DNA from: Actinomycetota bacterium
Lineage (GTDB): Bacteria; Actinomycetota; Actinomycetes; Streptosporangiales; Streptosporangiaceae
Assembly: GCA_003168295.1 (NCBI GenBank)
Contig: PMST01000616.1
Coordinates: 7,637 to 46,956, forward strand
DNA: 39,320 nucleotides
Reading direction: 5' to 3'
Part shown: positions 31,189 through 38,911 of the stretch, piece after piece
Position numbering within the stretch: the stretch's first letter is position 1
How the letters are laid out: each line of letters begins with the position of its first letter
Notes under the pieces: model-generated
Database searches by the model: none
What the model was told of the DNA's origin: nothing
What the model saw: the letters and a program-made list of their open reading frames with translations, nothing else
Program-made: the position numbers and the translations under genes

Positions 31189-31221
31189 GGGTGTTCTAAG
31201 GGCGTCCTAAGGGTGTCCTGC
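31189..31221 (+). repeat. Three direct repeats with 11-bp period, possible activator site
   Basis: GGGTGTTCTAA (31189-31199), GGGCGTCCTAA (31200-31210) and GGGTGTCCTGC (31211-31221) follow each other without gaps. An 11-bp period puts them on one face of the helix. SARP-type activators of streptomycetes bind direct heptamers at this spacing. No clear -10 is seen 8 bases downstream, so the role is open. Confidence 0.5.
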
Positions 31222-31388
31222 CGACGGCTGAACGGACGAACGGTCCGCGTGCGGCCTCCGCCAGGATTTCGGCTACTGCCGCGGACGAGCGGACGTTGCA
31301 CGCGAGTTCGATGCCGGGTGCTCCGTGGCGCGGGTCACCTACCCAGCGGCCGGGTGCTGGCGGGGTCGCTGGGTCCGCCTTTTGCACT

Positions 31389-31437
31389 CCTTTCCCTTTC
31401 GCCTCACGTGTTCGCGTGAGCTTTCACGAAAGGAAGG
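31389..31437 (+). ncRNA. Structured leader element upstream of the sugar transferase
   Basis: An outer stem (CCTTTCCCTTTCG at 31389-31401 with CGAAAGGAAGG at 31427-31437, two bulges) encloses a perfect inner hairpin (CTCACG 31403-31408, loop TGTTCG, CGTGAG 31415-31420). It could be part of a cis-acting RNA or a terminator-like element. I compared it with remembered c-di-AMP and c-di-GMP riboswitch patterns and found no match. The structure is drawn by eye, not computed. Confidence 0.4.
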
Positions 31438-31628
31438 TAATCCCCGGCAAAACCCCATTCGGACGTTAAATCCGGGTCGCCCGTTAAACCCGATTTATTG
31501 GACCAGCTGTGACCAAGTAGTTGTCGCGACTTTGCCGAGTCTCTGGTAAACCAGGAGATCTAGTTAGGCGTCTCCTAATGCGAGAGATCAAGGCGTACTG
31601 GGTGGGAGCGTGGGCGGCGTCACACATA

Positions 31629-31673
31629 GATGGCGCCACCAACGGGGGGGTATGCATGTCTGGTGGCGCCATC
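31629..31673 (+). promoter_or_regulatory. 13-bp perfect inverted repeat enclosing the ribosome site and start codon of the sugar transferase
   Basis: GATGGCGCCACCA (31629-31641) and TGGTGGCGCCATC (31661-31673) are exact reverse complements separated by 19 bases. The 19-base loop holds exactly the G7 Shine-Dalgarno (31644-31650) and ATG 31656; the right arm covers codons 3-6. As RNA this gives a very strong stem with the start site displayed in, or strained by, the loop. As DNA it could be a protein operator. Either way it points to control of the priming step of polysaccharide synthesis. Confidence 0.7.
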
Positions 31674-33098
31674 ATTCGTGGTCTGCGCACCCGTCAGGCC
31701 ACGAGGCGTATTTCTATTTGGACGACGGATTACTTGCGCAAAGCGGCTGTTGCCGACCTCGGCTGCGCTGCCGTCGGAGTTTTCGCAGCGGCCTTTCTTC
31801 GATTTGGCCATGACGTCACCAGAACCTACGTAGCGCTGAGTCTTGCGCTGCCGCTACTCTGGCTCGGTGCACTATGGCTCGCCGGGGCGTATGACGTCCG
31901 TTTTATCGGGATCGGCTCGGACGAATTTCGCAAGATCCTGAGCGCCGGCGTGAGCCTCATCGCCGTGGTGGCGATTTTCTCGTACGCGGTCAACACCGAA
32001 TTGTCCCGCGGCTACCTGCTCATCGCCCTTCCCTGCATCACGCTGTTTAACTTGATAACCAGGTACGCGATGCGCAAACAGCTGCATAGAGTGCGAACGT
32101 CTGGCGGCTGCATGCACAGCGTGGTGGCGGTGGGCCATGAGTCGGCCGTGGCCGGCCTGATAACTGAGCTCCGCCGGGAGCCGTACCACGGGCTGACGGT
32201 AGTCGCTACCTGCCTGGCGCAGCCATCGAAATTCGCCGAGGTCGCCGGGGTGCCGGTGTGCGGGGGGCTCGACGACGTCGTGGACGCCGTGCGCAGCTTC
32301 GGCGCGAATACGGTCGCGGTGCTCGCATGCCCGGAAATGGACGGCATCAAGCTCAGGGGCCTCGCCTGGGAGCTCGAGAAGACCGGCACTGACCTGTGCG
32401 TCTCGCCCGCGTTGCTTGACGTGGCCGGTCCGCGGACGACGATCAGGCCGGCCGCGGGGCTGACCCTGCTGCACGTAGATCACCCCCAGCTGGCCGGCGC
32501 CCGGCTGGTCCTCAAAGGCCTGTTCGATCGATGCGCGGCCGCGGTGATACTGATCCTGCTCGCCCCGCTATTTGCCGTCCTCGCCACGGCCGTCCGGCTC
32601 TCCGATCGCGGGCCGGCGCTGTTTACCCAGGTAAGGGTGGGCAAGGACGGCCGCACGTTCAGGATCTACAAATTCCGCACCATGGTGGTCGACGCTGAGC
32701 AGCGCCGAGTGCAGCTGCTGATGAGTAATGAGACAGATGGTGTTCTGTTCAAGCTTCGGCGGGATCCCCGCGTCACCACGGTGGGAGCGCACCTGCGCCG
32801 CTGGTCGATCGATGAGCTGCCGCAGCTTATTAACGTCCTGCTCGGCGATATGTCGTTGGTCGGCCCACGCCCGGCTCTTCCGGATGAGACAGCAAAATAT
32901 GCCGAGCATGTCCGTCGCCGGCTAGTCGTCAAACCGGGCCTAACTGGCCTATGGCAGGTAAATGGGCGATCAGATCTGTCTTGGGACGAATCGGTAAGAC
33001 TCGACCTGAGGTACGTCGAAAACTGGTCGTTCGTTCTCGACCTGCAGATTATGTGGAAGACAATTTCGGCGCTCCTGCGCGGACTGGGAGCTTACTAA
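31656..33098 (+). CDS. Polyprenyl-phosphate sugar phosphotransferase (priming glycosyltransferase, WbaP/CpsE-like)
   Basis: 480 residues from ATG 31656, chosen for its G7 ribosome site and because the next residues lead straight into the first membrane helix; an in-frame ATG at 31578 is less likely. Residues about 25-150 have four or five membrane helices (ADLGCAAVGVFAAAFLRFG and so on), then a CoA-binding-like Rossmann domain (about 150-260), one more helix (AAAVILILLAPLFAVLATAV), and the catalytic Bac_transf domain: IYKFRTMVVDAE (about 337), WSIDELPQLINVLLGDMSLV, GPRPALP and KPGLTGLWQVNGRSDLSWDE. It moves a sugar-1-phosphate from a nucleotide sugar to undecaprenyl phosphate at the inner membrane face, starting each repeat unit. 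It stands alone, after the operon, under its own leader. Confidence 0.92.
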   Translation: MSGGAIIRGLRTRQATRRISIWTTDYLRKAAVADLGCAAVGVFAAAFLRFGHDVTRTYVALSLALPLLWLGALWLAGAYDVRFIGIGSDEFRKILSAGVSLIAVVAIFSYAVNTELSRGYLLIALPCITLFNLITRYAMRKQLHRVRTSGGCMHSVVAVGHESAVAGLITELRREPYHGLTVVATCLAQPSKFAEVAGVPVCGGLDDVVDAVRSFGANTVAVLACPEMDGIKLRGLAWELEKTGTDLCVSPALLDVAGPRTTIRPAAGLTLLHVDHPQLAGARLVLKGLFDRCAAAVILILLAPLFAVLATAVRLSDRGPALFTQVRVGKDGRTFRIYKFRTMVVDAEQRRVQLLMSNETDGVLFKLRRDPRVTTVGAHLRRWSIDELPQLINVLLGDMSLVGPRPALPDETAKYAEHVRRRLVVKPGLTGLWQVNGRSDLSWDESVRLDLRYVENWSFVLDLQIMWKTISALLRGLGAY

Positions 33099-33249
33099 TA
33101 GATATTCACGCGGCTATGACACTCTCGTCCGCACAAGGAATTGGGCTTATATAACTCTTGCTCTGAAGTCTCAGGACTGCGCTCTGCCGACAACCCCGTC
33201 ACAGAGTCGTGAAGGAAATGACCGGTTCGCATTTACCTAGGAGGGTGGG

Positions 33250-33819
33250 ATGAGGGTGAGTGAGCAAGACTTTGATACCCTGGATATCGCGGGACTGGTG
33301 CGCGGCGCCGCTGATGGGGATCGGCGGGCCTGGGAGCGCCTGGTTGATCAGTACGCCAGGCTCATATGGTCTATCACCGCGGAATTCAAGCTGATAGAAA
33401 GTGACGCAGCTGACGTCGCCCAGACCACATGGCTGCGCTTGCTCGAGCACATCGACCGGATCGAGTACCCCGCCCGGGTGGGATCGTGGCTAGCCGCGAC
33501 AGCACGGAACGAGTGCCTGCGCAACCTGTCCACGCGCAAGAGGGTGGTCCCGACCCAGGTTGATGAGATCCTCACCGGCGTTGTCGCCGCTGAGCCAGAG
33601 GTTGATGAACGCATCCTCGCCGACGAGCGCGCTGAGGTCGTTCGTGACGCCTTGTCCAGCCTGCCGCGGCGCTGGCAGCGTCTCCTCGAACTGCTCATGG
33701 CCGACCCGCCGGCCTCCTACGCCGAGATATCCGATCAGCTCGGGCTGCCGATAGGCAGTATCGGTCCCACCCGAGGGCGATGCCTGGCTCAGTTGCGCGT
33801 GCTTCTGCAGGCCTCGTAA
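33250..33819 (+). CDS. Sigma-70 family RNA polymerase sigma factor (ECF-like)
   Basis: 189 residues, ATG 33250 after AGGAGGGTGGG, a strong ribosome site. Region 2 covers about 20-95 (WERLVDQYARLIWSITAEF, DAADVAQTTWLRLLEHIDRI, VGSWLAATARNECLR). Region 4 covers about 125-185 (LSSLPRRWQRLLELLM, SYAEISDQLGLPIGSIGPTRGRCLAQLR), a normal helix-turn-helix. No region 1 or 3, so it is ECF-sized. No anti-sigma factor is recognisable beside it; a 70-residue protein follows on the same strand. The 151-base gap before it includes a TATAAC stretch at about 33150 that might be a -10. Its regulon, and any link with the polysaccharide genes, are unknown. Confidence 0.9.
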   Translation: MRVSEQDFDTLDIAGLVRGAADGDRRAWERLVDQYARLIWSITAEFKLIESDAADVAQTTWLRLLEHIDRIEYPARVGSWLAATARNECLRNLSTRKRVVPTQVDEILTGVVAAEPEVDERILADERAEVVRDALSSLPRRWQRLLELLMADPPASYAEISDQLGLPIGSIGPTRGRCLAQLRVLLQAS

Positions 33820-33876
33820 GCAAACGACTCGGCAGTAAGGCTCTCCACAGCGCCAGATACCAAGGACCAGCCACCG

Positions 33877-34089
33877 ATGACCGTCAAACCAGCCCCCGCC
33901 AGCCCCGTCGCCGTCGCCGTCGAGCCGACCGAGCGCCCAATGCACGCGCTGACCACTTATCAGCTATCGCGCTACCGGCGCGAGCTCGAACACGCCCTCA
34001 AGGCCCTCCCCGAGCACGTCGCTGTCCGCGAGCTGCTCGGCGGGAAACTCGCCGAGGTCCTAGCCGAGCAGGAAGGCCGCCGCGGCTAG
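33877..34089 (+). CDS. Small protein downstream of the sigma factor
   Basis: 70 residues from ATG 33877, 57 bases after the sigma-factor stop. The second half reads TTYQLSRYRRELEHALKALP followed by a Leu/Ala/Glu-rich amphipathic helix (VRELLGGKLAEVLAEQE), so it is probably helical and soluble, with a Pro/Val-rich N-terminal tail. I recall similar short proteins beside sigma-factor genes in actinobacteria, but I cannot name a family. Too short and lacking membrane helices for a classical anti-sigma factor. Its TAG overlaps the TAG of the convergent HNH gene (shared CTAG at 34086-34089), so the two stops interlock. Confidence 0.65.
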   Translation: MTVKPAPASPVAVAVEPTERPMHALTTYQLSRYRRELEHALKALPEHVAVRELLGGKLAEVLAEQEGRRG

Positions 34090-36230
34090 ATCGGATAGGT
34101 CGTGGCCTCGGTGGTGTACCGGCGGCCTGACGGGGTGGTCCAGCGGAAGACCGCGGGGGTGATTTGCTCCACCTTCCAGCGGGGATCTTGTTTGAGCCGG
34201 TGCTCTCGGCGGCACTTGGGCCCCGTATTACACAGACACGACCTTCCGCCCGTCTCGTAAGGGATGTTGTGCTCGAAGTCACAGGTAACCGACGGGCGCC
34301 GGCAGGTCGGCCCGGTGCAGGTCGCGTGCCGGATCTGGGATAGGTGGCGGAGCTTGACGCCCGGGTCGTGGCCGCGGGCCTCGAACCGGTGGTCGCATGT
34401 GTCGACGGCGATCGGGTCAAGCACGATCAGCAGGTCCGGCCGCCCGGGGATACCGGTCCGCAGCCGCCAGACTCCGTAGCCGCCGGGCGGCCCTTCTTGG
34501 TCTGAGGCCGTGAAGGTGAATCCTGGCCGTGGTTCGCTGCCGGGGTCTCCGGGCGGATCATGATCGCCCGGCGACTTGGGTCTCTCGTGTCCCGCGGTGC
34601 GGTTGTGGTTTCTGGGTTCGGGCCGGGCGCAGCCGTGACCGACAGCGTGTCCTTGCTGGTCGGTGACGGTGACGCAGTAAGTGGTCTTGGGATTCCGGGC
34701 GGCGGCGTGGGCGAGGTCGCGGGCCAGCGCCGGGTCGACTGGTCCGATGCCGGGGATCTCGCCAGGCCGCTCGGCCAGCTCGAGCAGGGTGGTCAGCGGG
34801 GTGGTCAGGTTGATGCAGCCGACGTACCCGGACGGGACCACGCCGGTTCCTGGTGCCCGGGGCTCCGGTGGGGCCGACGGGCCCGGCCCGCCATCTCCTG
34901 GACCGCCCGGGCCGTCACCGCCGCCGCTGTCCGGGCCGTTACCGCCGTCCGGGCTGCCGCCGCTGTTCCCATTCTCAGGGCGGATTGGCCGCGAGTCTTT
35001 ATCGAGCAAGATGTCGAGATAAGCCCGGGCACGGAGTTGGTCCATATCCCCCTCCAGGCCCGCCTCGCGCAACCGCATCGCCCACCAGGTAATGCGCTGG
35101 TCGGCGGCCAGGACGTCGGCGGGCGGCAGTTCCCGGCCTGCGAGCGACGCATTCCCGGAGTCTTCAGGCCACCGCTCCACCCGGGCATCCTTCTCGCCTT
35201 GCTCGCGCCGCTTTTTCGCCTTTTCGGGGGCGACCTCGACGACGGCACGGGCGATCGCGGCCCGAAGTCCGCTCGGGCTCAGCCTGCCCGCCCGGCCCAG
35301 CACTAGCGCTTCGGCCGCGCGGGCCTCGTCCGGGTCCAGGACGGTGGTGGCGCGGGAGATGACCTCGGCTTTGGACTGGCGCAGCACGCCGGACCGGAAC
35401 GCCGCCTTGGTACCGGGGAGCTTTACCTCCAAATCCCAGGCCCGTTCTAGCATCGTTTCCGCGGCATTCCGGGTCTCGGCCAGGGCGTAGGACAACTCGG
35501 CGACGATGCTTTCGTCCCATGCTTCCGGCATCTGGGCCGGTCCCTGCGGAGCGCAGTCGCGGTCCGGGCGGCGCCGAATCAGTTCGGCGACCGCGGCGTG
35601 CTTGAGGGAGGCCGCGGTCGCCTCGACCCGGTCCAGGCCGCAGATCACGCCGAGCAATTCGTCGTCGGAGGATCCGGTGAATCGGTCGTCGTTCCCGGCG
35701 GCGTACTCGGCGTGGCCTAGCAGCCCCGAACCGCCGGGAGCGATATCCAGCGGCTGGCCAGTCGCGAATCCGCCGGCCGGACCGGTGTACGTGCCGGGGA
35801 ACCGGTATGCGGAGCCGGGCTGCCCGGGGCCGCGGCGGCCCAGCATGGCGCCGATCGCCGCCAGCGCCCCGGTGGTACCCAGCCGCGCCGCGTTCGCGGC
35901 GGCTTCAGCCTGTTCCGCGGCCATCTCGCGGCATTCCGCCGCTATCGCGTCGAGGTCCGCCTCGGCGGGGAGCGCTGGGTCTTCCGGGTCGGGCTCTTCG
36001 TCATCCTCGGGCGGCTCCTCTTCCCTGGCCTGCCGGGAAGCCGCCCACTCCGCCCACTCCTGCTCGGTCAGCCAGTCATCGGAGCAAGGCACTTCCCGCC
36101 AGCCCTCACCAGGCACGTCCCGCGCGGAATCCGGCGCGCTGCCGCCATCCTGCCTAGAGTCGCGCGGCCCGCCAGCGCGCCGGGCAGGGTCATCCCGCCC
36201 GGGGTCTGGCGAGGCCGCTTCTGAGGTCAC
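34086..36230 (-). CDS. DUF222 domain protein with C-terminal HNH endonuclease motif
   Basis: 714 residues from GTG 36230. Order: N-terminal charged region with a very acidic stretch (EEEPPEDDEEPDPEDPALP, about 70-90), the DUF222 (13E12-type) domain at about 185-410 (DDELLGVICGLDRVEATAAS, LGRAGRLSPSGLRAAIARAV), a Gly/Pro/Asp-rich linker at about 415-455, and the C-terminal HNH region with CTGPTCRRPSVTCDFEHNIP, YETGGRSCLC and CRREHRLKQ: paired Cys for Zn plus His, Asn and His. This family is abundant in actinobacteria and associated with mobile or phage-derived DNA; the nuclease role is inferred from the HNH motif. A near-consensus promoter lies upstream. Confidence 0.87.
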   Translation of the reverse strand: MTSEAASPDPGRDDPARRAGGPRDSRQDGGSAPDSARDVPGEGWREVPCSDDWLTEQEWAEWAASRQAREEEPPEDDEEPDPEDPALPAEADLDAIAAECREMAAEQAEAAANAARLGTTGALAAIGAMLGRRGPGQPGSAYRFPGTYTGPAGGFATGQPLDIAPGGSGLLGHAEYAAGNDDRFTGSSDDELLGVICGLDRVEATAASLKHAAVAELIRRRPDRDCAPQGPAQMPEAWDESIVAELSYALAETRNAAETMLERAWDLEVKLPGTKAAFRSGVLRQSKAEVISRATTVLDPDEARAAEALVLGRAGRLSPSGLRAAIARAVVEVAPEKAKKRREQGEKDARVERWPEDSGNASLAGRELPPADVLAADQRITWWAMRLREAGLEGDMDQLRARAYLDILLDKDSRPIRPENGNSGGSPDGGNGPDSGGGDGPGGPGDGGPGPSAPPEPRAPGTGVVPSGYVGCINLTTPLTTLLELAERPGEIPGIGPVDPALARDLAHAAARNPKTTYCVTVTDQQGHAVGHGCARPEPRNHNRTAGHERPKSPGDHDPPGDPGSEPRPGFTFTASDQEGPPGGYGVWRLRTGIPGRPDLLIVLDPIAVDTCDHRFEARGHDPGVKLRHLSQIRHATCTGPTCRRPSVTCDFEHNIPYETGGRSCLCNTGPKCRREHRLKQDPRWKVEQITPAVFRWTTPSGRRYTTEATTYPI

Positions 36231-36274
36231 GCGCCACCGTCCGTTCCGAAGAGTAGACTTCTAATTCATCAAAC

Positions 36275-36303
36275 ATAATAGCGAATTTCGATGCCCGTTT
36301 CAA
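36275..36303 (-). promoter_or_regulatory. Near-consensus sigma-70 promoter of the DUF222-HNH gene
   Basis: Reading leftward: -35 TTGAAA (36303-36298), exactly 17 bases, -10 TATTAT (36280-36275). The expected start near 36268 leaves a leader of about 38 bases before GTG 36230. The surrounding 36255-36350 is strikingly A+T-rich for this genome. This is the best promoter match in the window. Confidence 0.75.
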
Positions 36304-36376
36304 GTTAAACAGCCTTATCTGTGGCAATAATCGAACAAAAATACTGATGTTTTCGGTGTGACGGCAGATAGGTCCC

Positions 36377-36439
36377 GGGAGAGGATGCCAGCTGAGCGCG
36401 GGGCTTGGTTCTGGGAGAGGATGCCAGCTGGGCGCGGGG
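36377..36439. repeat. 27-bp direct repeat, 36-bp period, in front of the E1 gene
   Basis: Bases 36377-36403 recur at 36413-36439 with one mismatch (core GGGAGAGGATGCCAGCTG). A third partial copy, GGGAGAGG, begins at 36481. They lie within the 323-base gap between the divergent HNH and E1 genes. They could be binding sites for a regulator of the E1 gene; no other gene is visible in 36231-36553. Confidence 0.7.
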
Positions 36440-36553
36440 TCCGAGGAACCGGTCTTGAGGGCACGCGCCGCCGTCGGTTCGGGAGAGGGAGGCTTGGTCG
36501 TTAGGTAAGTTGCGAGAGTGGGTGCCACCGACTGACCCGAGCAGGAACGACAG

Positions 36554-38854
36554 GTGCCAGAGACCACTCCAGAAGAAGAACTCGACCGGCGGTTCCTGTC
36601 GGCCGTGCGCGACCTGCCGGCCGGGCGGGACCTGTCAGGCGACGGGACGGCCGCGGCAACAGACAGGACGGGCGGCCACAGGCTGACCGGTGAACAGGCC
36701 GTCGCGCTGTTCGACGCCCAGGCCGGCAGCCGACACCTGGACCTGGCGGCGCGGTACCTGCGCGCCGAGGGGCACGGCTTCTACACGATCGGTTCGGCCG
36801 GGCACGAGGCGGACGCGGCGGTCGGGGCGGCGCTGCGGCCGTCCGATCCCGCGTTGCTGCATTACCGTTCCGGCGCCTTCTACCTGGCCCGGGCCGCGCA
36901 GGTGCCAGGTTCCGAGCCGCTGCGGGACGTCCTGCTCGGGCTGGTCGGCGCCAGCGACGAGCCGATCGCCGGCGGCCGTCACAAGGTCTTCGGGCACCAC
37001 GACCTGGCCGTCATCCCGCAGACGTCCACGATCGCGTCGCACCTGCCGCGGGCCGTCGGGATCGCGTTCTCGATCGGGCGGACCGCCAAGCTGGGCGTTC
37101 CGTCGCAGTGGCCGGCGGACGCCATCACGGTGGCGAGCTTCGGGGACGCCTCCGCGAGTCACTCCACCGCGACCGGCGCGATCAATGCCGCCTGCCGCAC
37201 GGCCTATCAGGGGCTGCCGATGCCGCTGCTGCTGGTCTGCGAGGACAACGGCCTGGGGATCAGCGTCCGCACCCCGGACGGCTGGGTCGCCGCGGCCCAC
37301 TCGGGGCGTCCGGCGCTCCGCTACTTCAGCGCGGACGGCAGCGACCCGGCGGCGTGCGTCGACACCGCGACCGAAGCCGCCGCCTACGTCCGCGCCAGCC
37401 GCTCCCCCGCGTTCTTGCACCTGCGACTCGTGCGTTTCCTGGGCCACGCAGGCAGCGACGCGGAGGTCAGCTACCGAAGCCAGGCCCAGATAGCGGCGGA
37501 CTACGCCCGCGACCCGCTGCTCGGGACCGCACGCCTGATCGTGGCGGCCGGCCTGGTCAGCCCGGAGCAGGTCATCAGCCGGTACGAAGCGATCCGCGAC
37601 CAGGTCCGGATGATCGCCGACGAGGCCGTGACGCACCGCCGCCTGGCCAGCCGCGCCGAAGTGACCGGCCCGCTCGCGCCGCGCCATCCCGATCAGGTCG
37701 CGCGCCGGGCCGCCACCGCTGGGCCGCCGTCCGCCCGCGAGGGCGCCTTCGGCGACAGGCGGCCGGAAACCGCCGGGCCGCCCTCGGCCCGCGCGGGCGC
37801 GCGGTTGCCGGAAACCGCCGGGCCGCTGACCCTGGCGGACACCATTAACCGCAGCCTCGCCGATGCGCTCGCGGCCTACCCCGAGCTGCTGGTGTTCGGC
37901 GAGGACGTCGGCCGCAAAGGCGGCGTCTACGGGGTGACCCGGGGTCTGGCCAGGCGGTTCGGCGTCGGCCGGGTCTTCGACACCCTGCTCGATGAGCAGG
38001 CGATCCTCGGGCTCGGCCTCGGCGCGGGCGTCAGCGGCCTGCTCCCGGTACCGGAAATCCAGTACCTCGCGTACCTCCATAACGCCGAGGACCAGCTCCG
38101 CGGCGAGGCGGCGAGCCTGCAGTTCTTCTCCTCCGGCCAGTACCGCAACCCGATGGTGGTGCGGGTGGCGGGTCTGGCGTACCAGAAGGGCTTCGGAGGA
38201 CATTTTCATAACGACAATGCCGTCAGCGTCCTGCGCGACATTCCCGGCCTGGTGGTGGCCGTGCCGGCTCGCGCCAGCGACGCGGCGCCCATGCTACGCA
38301 GCTGCCTGGCCGCCGCGCAGGTCGACGGCACCGTCTGCGTCTTCCTGGAGCCGATCGCGCTCTACCACACCCGCGACCTGCACCAGCCGGGCGATGGCGC
38401 CTGGCTGTCGCCCTACTCCGGGCCGGAACGCTGGGCGCAGGAGCACGTACCGATCGGCCGCGGCCGCAGCTACGGCCGCGGCACCGACCTGACCCTGGTC
38501 ACCTTCGGGAACGGGGTTCCGATGTCGCTGCGGGTGGCCCGGCGGCTCGCCGCGGCCGGGGCGGGCGTACGCGTCCTCGATCTGCGCTGGCTCGCCCCGC
38601 TGCCGACCGAGCAACTGCTTACCGAGGCCGAACTGACCGGCCGCGTCCTGATCGTCGACGAAACCCGCCGATCCGGCGGCGTGTCCGAGGGGGTCATCGC
38701 CGAGCTCACCGACGCCGGATACCGCGGAACGATAGCCAGGGTCACCTCGGCCGACAGCTTCATCCCGCTCGGCGACGCCGCCCAGCACGTGCTGTTGTCC
38801 GAAGCGGACATCGACGCGGCGGCCCGGCGGCTGCTGGGCTGGCCAGAGGACTGA
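36554..38854 (+). CDS. Fused E1 alpha-beta subunits of a thiamine-diphosphate 2-oxoacid dehydrogenase (branched-chain type)
   Basis: 766 residues from GTG 36554 (AGGA 8 bases upstream). The alpha part (about 35-380) has YTIGSAGHEADAAVGAAL, GRHKVFGHHDL and the TPP motif region FGDASASHSTATGAINAA to CEDNGLGISVRTPDGW. The linker (about 383-425) has a repeated ETAGPPSA/ETAGPL motif, then the beta part (about 430-766): LVFGEDVGRKGGVYGVT, TLLDEQAILGLGLGAG, PVPEIQYLAYLHNAEDQLRG and LDLRWLAPLPTEQL. The fused order is common in actinobacteria, where it is often misnamed. The reaction would be decarboxylation of a 2-oxoacid and transfer to a lipoyl E2; no E2 or E3 gene is in the window. The usual Glu in the GDGxxxEG motif is replaced, as in others of this fused type. 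Confidence 0.88.
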   Translation: MPETTPEEELDRRFLSAVRDLPAGRDLSGDGTAAATDRTGGHRLTGEQAVALFDAQAGSRHLDLAARYLRAEGHGFYTIGSAGHEADAAVGAALRPSDPALLHYRSGAFYLARAAQVPGSEPLRDVLLGLVGASDEPIAGGRHKVFGHHDLAVIPQTSTIASHLPRAVGIAFSIGRTAKLGVPSQWPADAITVASFGDASASHSTATGAINAACRTAYQGLPMPLLLVCEDNGLGISVRTPDGWVAAAHSGRPALRYFSADGSDPAACVDTATEAAAYVRASRSPAFLHLRLVRFLGHAGSDAEVSYRSQAQIAADYARDPLLGTARLIVAAGLVSPEQVISRYEAIRDQVRMIADEAVTHRRLASRAEVTGPLAPRHPDQVARRAATAGPPSAREGAFGDRRPETAGPPSARAGARLPETAGPLTLADTINRSLADALAAYPELLVFGEDVGRKGGVYGVTRGLARRFGVGRVFDTLLDEQAILGLGLGAGVSGLLPVPEIQYLAYLHNAEDQLRGEAASLQFFSSGQYRNPMVVRVAGLAYQKGFGGHFHNDNAVSVLRDIPGLVVAVPARASDAAPMLRSCLAAAQVDGTVCVFLEPIALYHTRDLHQPGDGAWLSPYSGPERWAQEHVPIGRGRSYGRGTDLTLVTFGNGVPMSLRVARRLAAAGAGVRVLDLRWLAPLPTEQLLTEAELTGRVLIVDETRRSGGVSEGVIAELTDAGYRGTIARVTSADSFIPLGDAAQHVLLSEADIDAAARRLLGWPED
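37762..37826 (+). repeat. 20-bp repeat in the E1 alpha-beta linker
   Basis: GCCGGAAACCGCCGGGCCGC occurs at 37762-37781 and again at 37807-37826, encoding PETAGPP and PETAGPL. A degenerate copy (ATAGPPSA) precedes at about 37714. It is a Pro/Ala linker that appears to have grown by duplication. Confidence 0.75.
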
Positions 38855-38911
38855 GGCAGGCGGTTGGCTGGGGGCACGCGGTAGTGCCGTTCGGCATGAT
38901 GATCTTGAATT

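Larger units (their letters stand above)
30822..31655. other. Long intergenic region (834 bases) before the priming sugar transferase
   Basis: No convincing gene. It starts with an A+T-rich stretch (about 30900-31000) that probably holds promoters for the leftward GH12 gene. It includes a palindrome AACACCGGGGTGTT at 31042-31055, an 11-bp triple repeat at 31189-31221, a two-layer hairpin at 31389-31437, a bulged hairpin around 31540-31558 (TCTCTGGT/ACCAGGAGA), a hairpin TTAGG/CCTAA near 31565-31579, and a 13-bp inverted repeat over the start codon of the downstream gene. Short open frames here lack family features. The density of structures suggests a regulatory leader. Confidence 0.6.

Noticed and set aside
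31162..31419. Short rightward ORF of 85 codons in the leader region
   Set aside because: No ribosome site, no domain, and Arg/Pro/Leu-rich composition typical of chance frames.
31160..31500. Possible c-di-AMP (ydaO) or c-di-GMP riboswitch before the sugar transferase
   Set aside because: The conserved core sequences I remember for these classes are not present; only generic hairpins are seen.
36635..38209. 524-codon leftward open frame
   Set aside because: Antisense to the fused E1 gene; rich in Arg/Gly/Asp without motifs.
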